Source: Porphyrobacter sp. CACIAM 03H1 (GTDB lineage Bacteria; Pseudomonadota; Alphaproteobacteria; Sphingomonadales; Sphingomonadaceae). Taken from it: a stretch of 64,000 bases of DNA. Positions 55,758 through 64,000 of this stretch are shown here, in pieces. The stretch's first letter is position 1. Every line of letters starts with the position of its first letter. The DNA lies in the NCBI RefSeq assembly GCF_002215495.1, contig NZ_CP021378.1, positions 2,790,764 through 2,854,763 of the forward strand. Reading direction: 5' to 3'. The notes under the pieces are model-generated. The model was not told the origin of the DNA, made no database searches, and saw only the letters and a list, made by a program, of their open reading frames with translations. The translations under genes and the position numbers were made by a program.

Positions 55758-58334
55758 TCAGAAGCGGAAGCGCACGAGACCGCCATAGGTGCGCGGCTGG
55801 TTCGGATAGCCCGAAACCGTGCCGGCCTGCGCGACGCCGTCGAACACCGTGATGATGAACTGGTCGTCGAGAAGGTTGCGCGCCCACAGGCCGACTTCCA
55901 GCCCGTTCTCCATCTGGAAGATCATCGAGGCGTTGACCAGGTTGGTCTCGCGCTGGAAGATCCGCGGGTCGCGGCGGGCGTTAACCGGGCCGTTGAAGGT
56001 CGGCAAGCCGTTGTTGATCGCGACGTTGCTTTCATGGGCATAGTCGATGCGGCTGATCAGCTTGTTGCCGCTGCTGCCGAATTCGAGCGTGTGGGTCGCC
56101 GAGGTGGCAAGGCTCCACGAAGGGATGCCGCCCGGACGGAAGCCGGTCAGGTCGCCCACCGGGCTTGCGGTGAAGCTGTCGAAGTTCGGATCGAGGTGGG
56201 TCGCCGCGAAGGTGAACACCAGGCTGTCGCTCGGACGGACCGTGGCGTCGAATTCGAAGCCGCGCACCGACTGCTGACCGGCATTGTTCAGCTGGAAGCC
56301 GGTGCCGGTGAACAGGAAGCTCTGGAAGCCCTGGATGGTCTGGTCGAACAGCGCGAGGTTGAAGCCGAAGCCCGGCCACTGCGCCTTCATGCCCAGTTCG
56401 TAGACTTCCGCCTCTTCCGGCCCGGCAAAGCGCGAACCGGTGGTGAGGTTGGGAACCGCGAGACCCGCGTTGGTCACCGGCGAGGCCGGTGCGGCGAAGG
56501 TCGAACGGCCCGGACCGGGAATGAAGTCGCCGAACACCGGACGGCTGTCACGCGAGAGGTTGATCGAGCTCGCCTTGAAGCCGGTCGCGTAGCTCGCGTA
56601 GATGTTGACCTCGTTCGAGACCTGATAGGCGGCGCGCAGCAGGTAGGTGAACTGGTCGTCCTGCGTGCGGCCCGGCTCCACCGAGTTGGGGACGTTGAGG
56701 AACGGCGGCTGGAACTGGAACGGCGTCAGCCCGAGGAAGGGGTTGGTCGCCGGGTTGGTCGCCACCGCCAGCAGCGCCTGCTGGTTGGCCGCCGGAAGCG
56801 CCTGGAACTGCGCCCGGTTACGCACCGCACCGCCGCTCGCCAAGGTGATGAAGGCATCGACGAGGTTGGTGCTCGACAGCTCGTCGAAAGCCTGCTGCGA
56901 CAGCGCGAAGTCCTTGCGGTCGTCGGTGTAGTTGAAGCCGGCGGTGAAGACGAGGCCATCGACCGGTTCGAAGTCCACGGTGCCGAACACCGACCACGCC
57001 TTGTTGTCCATCGCGAACTGTTCGGCGGTCAGCGGTCCGGCGCTGAAGATCGCGCCCTGCGGCAGGCCGAGCGCGGCCTCGACCCCGTTGAACACGGTGG
57101 GGTTGCCGGTCAGCAGGCTGAAGAACCGACGGGCGTCCGCGCCGGTGGTGAGGCGGCTGTCCTGGGTGATCGACTCGTCGAAGTAGAAGCCGCCCAGCAG
57201 GAAGTTGATCGGGCCATCGAAGTCCGAGGCCAGACGCAGTTCCTGCGTGAAGGTATCGACCTTCTGGTCACGCACTTCGGTCACCACGTTGGCGCTGGTG
57301 AAGTCGACGTCCTGATCGAGGAAGTTCTTCAGTTCGCGGTAGGCGGTGATCGAGGTGAAGGTCAGGTTGCCCACGTTCCAGTCGGCCTGGATCGAGCCGC
57401 CGTAGTTGTCGACGGTGTTGCGCGGGACCTGGCTGAGGAAGGTGTTGTAGCTGAAGAAGTCGGTGTCGAGCGCGCCGCCGACGGCGCGGATCGCGCCCGC
57501 CGTCGGGCCGGCGACCAGGGTCGAGACCTGGCAGCACACCTCGTCGATTGCCGAATAGTCGGCGATGGCGCGGATCTTGAAGTCGGGGGTCGGCTCGATC
57601 AGCAGCTGGCCGCGGGCCGACCAGCGGTTGCGGTCCGACAGTTCCTCGTCGAGGTTGACGATCGTGGCATAGCCGTCACGCCGGTTGTAGCTGCCGTCGA
57701 GCGCGAAGGCGATGTTCTCGCTGATCGGGCCGGTCACCTCGCCGCGCAGGACGAAGGCGTTGTAGTTGCCGTAGCTCGCTTCGACGAGGCCGCCGAATTC
57801 GTACTGCGGCTCCTTGGTGACGACCGAGATCACGCCCGCCGACGCGTTCTTGCCGAACAGGGTCGATTGCGGCCCGTTCAGCACTTCGATGCGCTGGACC
57901 ATGTTGAGGTCGGACAGGGCCGCGGCCGAGCGCGAGCGGAACACGCCGTCGATGAACACGCCGACCGAAGGCTCGATCCCGAAGTTGTTGTCGCCATTGC
58001 CGAAGCCGCGGATGATGAAGGTGGTGGCCGATGCGCTCTGCAGCTGGCTGACGCGCAGCGAGGGGGTGACGGTCTGCAGGTCGAGCACGTCGCGGATCTG
58101 CGCCTGCTCGAGCACCTCGCCGCTGGTCACCGAGACCGAGATCGGGGTTTCCTGAAGCGTCTGCTCGCGCTTGGAGGCGGTGACGATGATGACGTTGCTG
58201 CTCTCGGGCGCCTCGACTTCGGGCTCCCCGTCCTGGGCCAGCGCGACACCCGGCATGGCCAGGGCGAAGGACGCGGCACCCGCGAGCAGGGTGAATCGAT
58301 ACGCGCCGGCAGTGCCGGTGAAGGTCGAACGCAT
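55758..58334 (-). CDS. TonB-dependent outer-membrane receptor
   Basis: An 858-residue receptor. A signal peptide (ending ALAMPGVALAQ) is followed by a possible TonB-box region (NVIIVTASKREQTLQETPIS), the plug (DLQTVTPSLRVSQLQ ... NMVQRIEVLNGPQSTLFGKN ... AGVISVVTKEP) and a large beta barrel ending YGGLVRFRF with the terminal phenylalanine. The VTASKREQ start is typical of sphingomonad and Caulobacter receptors for plant- or algae-derived compounds or siderophores. No transport or catabolic gene is adjacent, so the substrate is unknown. The ATG at 58334 has AGGAG six bases upstream. Confidence 0.94.
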   Translation of the reverse strand: MRSTFTGTAGAYRFTLLAGAASFALAMPGVALAQDGEPEVEAPESSNVIIVTASKREQTLQETPISVSVTSGEVLEQAQIRDVLDLQTVTPSLRVSQLQSASATTFIIRGFGNGDNNFGIEPSVGVFIDGVFRSRSAAALSDLNMVQRIEVLNGPQSTLFGKNASAGVISVVTKEPQYEFGGLVEASYGNYNAFVLRGEVTGPISENIAFALDGSYNRRDGYATIVNLDEELSDRNRWSARGQLLIEPTPDFKIRAIADYSAIDEVCCQVSTLVAGPTAGAIRAVGGALDTDFFSYNTFLSQVPRNTVDNYGGSIQADWNVGNLTFTSITAYRELKNFLDQDVDFTSANVVTEVRDQKVDTFTQELRLASDFDGPINFLLGGFYFDESITQDSRLTTGADARRFFSLLTGNPTVFNGVEAALGLPQGAIFSAGPLTAEQFAMDNKAWSVFGTVDFEPVDGLVFTAGFNYTDDRKDFALSQQAFDELSSTNLVDAFITLASGGAVRNRAQFQALPAANQQALLAVATNPATNPFLGLTPFQFQPPFLNVPNSVEPGRTQDDQFTYLLRAAYQVSNEVNIYASYATGFKASSINLSRDSRPVFGDFIPGPGRSTFAAPASPVTNAGLAVPNLTTGSRFAGPEEAEVYELGMKAQWPGFGFNLALFDQTIQGFQSFLFTGTGFQLNNAGQQSVRGFEFDATVRPSDSLVFTFAATHLDPNFDSFTASPVGDLTGFRPGGIPSWSLATSATHTLEFGSSGNKLISRIDYAHESNVAINNGLPTFNGPVNARRDPRIFQRETNLVNASMIFQMENGLEVGLWARNLLDDQFIITVFDGVAQAGTVSGYPNQPRTYGGLVRFRF

Positions 58335-58739
58335 GGAAGCTCCTCTCCAAAAATCCCGCGACCCCGGCGCCCGTTGCGGGCACGCACCTCCCTGTGCGCT
58401 CTCTCCCGTGGTCGTGTGAGGCGCCTGATAAGCCAGCGCAGGGCGACCGACAAGCCGCGCCCCACTGCTTTTGACAGTCGAACAGGGAGAATGTTGCGCA
58501 AGAGTCACACTGGTTTCACCCCCTCCGGAGCCCCGCGCTTGCCCCGGAGCCACACCCCTGCTAGGCGCCGCGGCGATGTTGCATCGCAGCACACGGTCGC
58601 GGCCGCGGCGCTTGCCGTAGCGTCCGGCGCTGTCGCCAACCCGCCACAATCCCCTCCTAACGCGAGCGCCCCCGGCCGCGTTGCCTGTTTCCCCGCCCGG
58701 ATGCGAGCGCGTCCGGCTTTTCACCGGAAGTTTTCCCGA
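58335..58739. other. Intergenic region between divergent TonB receptor and typA
   Basis: About 400 bases with no gene I can support. It must contain the promoters of both flanking genes. A TTGACA at 58471-58476 on the plus strand could be a -35 box of typA, but no convincing -10 box stands at the right distance. The part near the receptor gene contains several GC-rich short repeats without clear symmetry. Confidence 0.5.
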
Positions 58740-60572
<1,833 letters not shown>

Positions 60573-60686
60573 TCCTCCCGCGCCCCAGCGTTCCCCCTGT
60601 TGCACACTTGCGGGCTGCCGCTTAACTCTCCGGCCTGAAACAGGAGGGGGGACACGAACGGGATCGATGGGCAGACTGGCGGCCGC

Positions 60687-60980
60687 GTGCAGGTCGGAGA
60701 CGCGACCGGCGTTGCGAGCGGCTTCAGCAAACGCTTCGAGCTTGCCGCAAGCGAGGCGGGACAGCAGGTGGTGGTGGCCACGGCATGGGGCGGCGGCGAT
60801 AACGTCCGCATCAGCCTCGCCTGCTCCGGCACCAACCGGGTGATGCATGCAGATGGCAGGACAGGGGCCAGCGTGACGCAGATCTTCGCCGTCGACGCCG
60901 GCTTCCGTCCCTGGGTCGAAGCGCGGGTGGAAGGACCGGGCGCCAGCTATGACATGGTGTTGCGGGTGACGGCCCTGTGA
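60687..60980 (+). pseudogene. Possible gene remnant or small unknown protein
   Basis: A 97-codon open frame starting with GTG (VQVGDATGVASGFSKRFELA ... VRISLACSGTNRVMHADGRT ... ASYDMVLRVTAL) that looks like part of a beta-rich secreted domain. In this frame a stop at 60636 lies upstream, and there is no ATG or signal peptide between; the ATG at 60667 is in another frame. A good AGGAGG lies at 60642 but leads to no start in this frame. This suggests a truncated or frame-shifted gene. No family recognised. Confidence 0.4.
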
Positions 60981-61045
60981 ACGATTAAAGCGGGGGCCTA
61001 CGCGGCCGCTGGCCAAGCGCGCCTGCACCCGTTACCCCCGCGGGC

Positions 61046-62518
61046 ATGAACCCCTATACCATCGCCACGCTCGCCGCCTATTTCGTGCTCATGCTCGCCA
61101 TCGGGCTCTATGCCTGGCGCAAGTCGACGCAGGATAGCGCGGGCTACCTGCTGGCGGGGCGTAATCTGCCGCCTTCGGTGGCGGCGCTTTCGGCCGGGGC
61201 CTCGGATATGTCGGGGTGGCTGCTGCTGGGGCTGCCGGGGGCGCTCTATGCCTCCGGGCTGGTCGAGGCGTGGATCGCCATCGGCCTTACGGCGGGCGCG
61301 GCGGCGAACTGGATCATCGTCGCCCCGCGCCTGCGCGAACAGACCGAGCGGATGGGCAATGCGCTCACCATCCCGCAATTCCTCGCCAACCGCTTCCCCG
61401 AGCGCGCGACGCTGCTGCGGGTGACCTCGGCTGTCATCATCGTCGCCTTCTTCACCGTCTACACCGCGAGCGGCATGGTCGGCGGAGGCAAGCTTTTCGC
61501 CACCGCCTTTGCCGGCGTGCTGCCGCCGACCGGGCTTTCCGACTACATGCTCGGCATCTGGATCACCGCCGGGATCGTGCTGGTCTACACCATGATCGGC
61601 GGGTTCCTCGCGGTCAGCCTGACCGACTTCGTGCAGGGCCTCATCATGATGGTCGCGCTGGTGGTGATGCCGCTGGTGATCATGTTCGGCCCCGGCGGGA
61701 GCGCAGGGGGGAGCATCGTCGCCGTGCCGCAGGAGGGGTTCCTGAGCCTCACGCAGGGCCTTAGCGGCATCGGCCTCGTCAGCGCAGTGACTTGGGGGCT
61801 GGGCTATTTCGGCCAGCCGCACATCATCGTGCGCTTCATGGCGATCGACCGGGTGGAGAACGTGCCCCGCGCCGGCTGGATCGGCATGGGCTGGATGGTG
61901 ATCTCGCTGGTGGGCGCGGTGGCGATGGGGCTTGCAGGGCGCGCCTATGTCGAGCGCAACGGCCTCGTGGTCGAGGACCCCGAGACGATCTTCATCATCC
62001 TCGCCAACCTCCTGTTCCACCCGGCCGTGACCGGCTTTCTCTATGCCGCCCTGCTGGCGGCGATCATGAGCACGATCTCCTCGCAGCTGCTGGTCTCCTC
62101 CTCTTCGCTCACCGAGGATTTCTATCGCCTGTTCCTGCGCCGCGACGCCTCGGAGCGCGAGGCGGTGAACATCGGGCGCGTCAGCGTTGCGCTGGTGGCG
62201 GCAGCGGCGATGGTGATCGCGGCCGATCCGGAGAGCGAGGTGCTGGGGCTGGTGGCGAACGCCTGGGCGGGCTTCGGCGCGGCCTTCGGCCCGCTCATCC
62301 TGCTAGGGCTGACCTGGGACCGGATGACGGGCGCGGGCGCGGTCGCGGGGCTGGTGACGGGCGCGCTCGTCGTCGCAGGATGGATCGCGCTGGGCTGGAA
62401 CAAGGCCTTTCTGGGCGGTCCCGGCCTCTACGAGATCGTGCCGGGCTTCTTCGCCGCGCTGGCGGCGATCGTGGCGGTGAGCCTGCTGACCGCCGATCGC
62501 AGGCGCGCGGCGCTGTAA
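61046..62518 (+). CDS. putP: Sodium/proline symporter
   Basis: A 490-residue inner-membrane transporter of the SSS family with 13 transmembrane segments (LeuT fold). It has the N-terminal YLLAGRNLPPSVAALSAGASDMSGW, the sodium/substrate region LGLPGALYASGLVEAWIAIG, and SAVTWGLGYFGQPHIIVRFMA, as in PutP. It imports proline with Na+. No putA gene is next to it. A remnant gene precedes it by about 65 bases. Confidence 0.9.
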   Translation: MNPYTIATLAAYFVLMLAIGLYAWRKSTQDSAGYLLAGRNLPPSVAALSAGASDMSGWLLLGLPGALYASGLVEAWIAIGLTAGAAANWIIVAPRLREQTERMGNALTIPQFLANRFPERATLLRVTSAVIIVAFFTVYTASGMVGGGKLFATAFAGVLPPTGLSDYMLGIWITAGIVLVYTMIGGFLAVSLTDFVQGLIMMVALVVMPLVIMFGPGGSAGGSIVAVPQEGFLSLTQGLSGIGLVSAVTWGLGYFGQPHIIVRFMAIDRVENVPRAGWIGMGWMVISLVGAVAMGLAGRAYVERNGLVVEDPETIFIILANLLFHPAVTGFLYAALLAAIMSTISSQLLVSSSSLTEDFYRLFLRRDASEREAVNIGRVSVALVAAAAMVIAADPESEVLGLVANAWAGFGAAFGPLILLGLTWDRMTGAGAVAGLVTGALVVAGWIALGWNKAFLGGPGLYEIVPGFFAALAAIVAVSLLTADRRRAAL

Positions 62519-62658
62519 CCGCAGGCGCGGGCGCGGCGAACAGGGCCGTGCGAGGCCCGCGCCGCCCCGCCCTCCGCCCCCGACCGGGACGGAAGCGGGT
62601 CTCGCGCCCTTTCCACGGTCCCTGCCTTCGGGCATGATCGCGGCGGGGAGGACAGGAC

Positions 62659-63054
62659 ATGGCGGTTTCGGACAAGGCAGGTCCGCGGGTGACGGGGCTC
62701 GGCGGGGTCTTCTACGTGGTGCGCGATCCCGAGGCGACCCGCGCGTGGTACCGCGAGACGCTGGGGATCGACGGCCCCTACGGCCCGCAGTTCGCCTGGG
62801 CCAACGAGCCGCGCGCGCACCCCTACTCGCTGATCAGCCACTTTGCCGACGACCAGTATATCCGGCCCGGCACGGGCGGCTTCATGATCAACCTCAGGGT
62901 CGACGACGTGGCCGGCCTTGCCGCCATGCTGCGCGACAAGGGCGTGGAGATCCTCGGCGAGGCGGACGAGGGTTACGGCAAGTTCGCCTGGCTGCTCGAC
63001 CCCGACGGGGTGAAAATCGAGCTGTGGGAGCAGGTCGAGGACAGCCTGCCCTAG
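62659..63054 (+). CDS. VOC family (glyoxalase-like) protein
   Basis: A 131-residue vicinal-oxygen-chelate protein made of two beta-alpha-beta-beta-beta units. It starts GLGGVFYVVRDPEATRAWYR and ends KFAWLLDPDGVKIELWEQV, the metal-binding glutamate being in IELWE. Such proteins include glyoxalase I, dioxygenases and resistance proteins; the reaction cannot be told. GGGGAGGACAGGAC precedes the ATG at 62659. It stands alone. Confidence 0.85.
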   Translation: MAVSDKAGPRVTGLGGVFYVVRDPEATRAWYRETLGIDGPYGPQFAWANEPRAHPYSLISHFADDQYIRPGTGGFMINLRVDDVAGLAAMLRDKGVEILGEADEGYGKFAWLLDPDGVKIELWEQVEDSLP

Positions 63055-63110
63055 GGGATTTCCCGGGGGCGATGGTCAATTTTCGCTTAGCCGTCGACGT
63101 TTCCGGCGCG

Positions 63111-63118
63111 TTAACCAT
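63111..63118 (+). promoter_or_regulatory. TTAACCAT, CtrA-type half-site upstream of the extensin-family gene
   Basis: The 8-mer TTAACCAT, a form of the alphaproteobacterial CtrA half-site, lies 22 bases before the start codon. A TTAGCC is about 25 bases upstream of it. Another TTAACCAT overlaps the start codon of the gene at 11381. Occurrence by chance is possible. Confidence 0.25.
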
Positions 63119-63140
63119 TCCTGCGTGATAATCCATAGTC

Positions 63141-63872
63141 ATGGAACGCAAGGGCAGGATTCGCGCCGGAGCGCTTTTAGCAGCCGCAGCCATGGCGCTG
63201 GCAGGCTGCGGTTCGCTGGTCCCTGGCGGGAGCGGCGGAGCGGCCCCCGCCTCTCCCGGCCAGACCGCCCGTGCGCCAGCGCGGCCCGCGGTGCCGGTCG
63301 CCTCGGTTCAGCAGAGCCTCGCCCCGCGCCCGGGTGACGCGAGCTGCCTTGCCGATCTGGGCGCAAGCGGGGCCCGTTTCGATCCCCTGCCCGACACCTA
63401 TGCCGCGCCGGGGTGCAACAAGCTCGGCACGGTGCAGCTGATGGCGCTGGCGGGCGACCGCGCGCCGCTCAGCGTCGCCAATCTCGGCCCGGTGCAGTGC
63501 CAGGTCGCCAAGGCATTCGGCGACTGGGCGCGCTTCGGGGTGGACCGCGCCGCACGCCAGATCCTCGGCAGCCCGGTGGCGCGCATCGAGACGATGGGAT
63601 CCTACGCCTGCCGCAACGTCGCCGGGACCGAGCGGCTTTCAGCCCACGCCCGCGCGGAGGCGATCGACGTGTCGGGCTTCGTGCTCGCCGATGGCCGACG
63701 CATCGTGCTCAAGCGCGACTGGAACGGCGGCGATGCGGCGACGCGCGAGTTCCTGCGGGTGGTGCATCGCAGCGCCTGCAAGCGGTTCGGCACGGTGCTC
63801 GGCCCGGAATACAACGCCGCGCACGAGGATCACTTCCATCTCGAAGGCACCGGCGCGAAGTTCTGCCGCTGA
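63141..63872 (+). CDS. Extensin family lipoprotein
   Basis: A 243-residue lipoprotein with lipobox LAGC at about residues 20-23, a Pro/Ala-rich linker and the extensin-like C-terminal domain: NLGPVQCQVAKAFGDWAR, RIETMGSYACRNV, SAHARAEAIDVSGFVL, LGPEYNAAHEDHFHLE. The conserved His and Asp residues (HARAEAID, EDHFH) resemble the metal site of LAS/MepA-type peptidoglycan peptidases, and a role in cell-wall processing is likely but unproven. Four paired cysteines suggest disulfides. A CtrA-like half-site lies upstream. Confidence 0.88.
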   Translation: MERKGRIRAGALLAAAAMALAGCGSLVPGGSGGAAPASPGQTARAPARPAVPVASVQQSLAPRPGDASCLADLGASGARFDPLPDTYAAPGCNKLGTVQLMALAGDRAPLSVANLGPVQCQVAKAFGDWARFGVDRAARQILGSPVARIETMGSYACRNVAGTERLSAHARAEAIDVSGFVLADGRRIVLKRDWNGGDAATREFLRVVHRSACKRFGTVLGPEYNAAHEDHFHLEGTGAKFCR

Positions 63873-64000
63873 CGCAGCACGGAGGGGATTTCCTGCCGCA
63901 AGCGCTCAGGGCCTGAGCCCCCCCGACCACCCCGCTAACCGGCCCTTGGAGCCGACCGCCTCGCGCTCGTGTCGCAAAACAGGGGAACGGCGACCCCTTG

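Overview
The window looks like chromosomal DNA of a high-GC alphaproteobacterium of the order Sphingomonadales, most likely Erythrobacteraceae. The evidence is a circularly permuted, two-piece tmRNA gene; an F1-only ATP synthase operon (atpHAGDC) with no F0 genes; HdaA, a SciP-like DUF1153 protein and DUF2794; and a dense, strongly GC-biased gene layout with GTG/TTG starts and short palindromic repeats. I see no prophage, complete insertion sequence, CRISPR array or tRNA gene.

Layout. 1-6.1 kb: the start of a CPBP-like membrane protein, a glutathione transferase, a thioesterase, full-length Ada (with a near-consensus parS 16-mer at its start), and a membrane-anchored trypsin-like protease followed by a secreted protein of unknown function. 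6.2-11.3 kb: atpH-atpA-atpG-(72-residue unknown)-atpD-(palindromic repeat)-atpC. 11.4-19.1 kb: a GT-C type membrane protein, a secreted prolyl oligopeptidase, a SciP-like regulator, an HNH protein coupled to glmU, gph and an SDR. 19.1-20.2 kb: a lower-GC islet with one Imm11/DUF1629 gene. 20.3-27.6 kb: DUF2794, cysE, hdaA and a DUF2066-like gene on the minus strand, divergent from purM-purN(YjbR fusion)-sulfotransferase-methyltransferase. 27.6-30.9 kb (minus): pepA, DUF2256, holC, a lipoprotein, ndk. 31.0-36.7 kb: lptD-surA-pdxA-rsmA. 36.7-43.4 kb: an unknown membrane protein, malate synthase G, and an M20 hydrolase-astA-astB arginine catabolism cluster. 43.4-48.6 kb: a GNAT, ssrA, mscL, lemA-TPM-TPM, a NUDIX hydrolase and an SDR. 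48.7-49.4 kb (minus): a compact PspC operon with two paralogous 37-residue membrane microproteins behind a sigma-54-type promoter and a distal palindrome. 49.4-64 kb: recF, an SGNH lipoprotein esterase, a YbbA/YbbP-type ABC transporter, a membrane protein, a TonB-dependent receptor, typA, a gene remnant, putP, a VOC protein and an extensin-family lipoprotein.

How the genes work together. Most are housekeeping: energy (ATP synthase), purines and nucleotides (purM, purN, ndk), outer-membrane biogenesis (lptD, surA), cell wall precursors (glmU), ribosome maturation and rescue (rsmA, typA, ssrA), DNA metabolism (recF, holC, hdaA, ada) and envelope stress (pspC, mscL, lemA/TPM). The glyoxylate step (glcB) and arginine and proline use (ast genes, putP) suggest amino-acid and C2 heterotrophy.

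The most interesting material is small: the PspC-microprotein operon with its sigma-54 promoter, an extra gene inside the ATP synthase operon, paired hairpins with the same loop around DUF2256, a PurN-YjbR fusion, and a repeat family placed in 5' leaders. Coordinates of sites and alternative starts were read by eye and no alignment was run.
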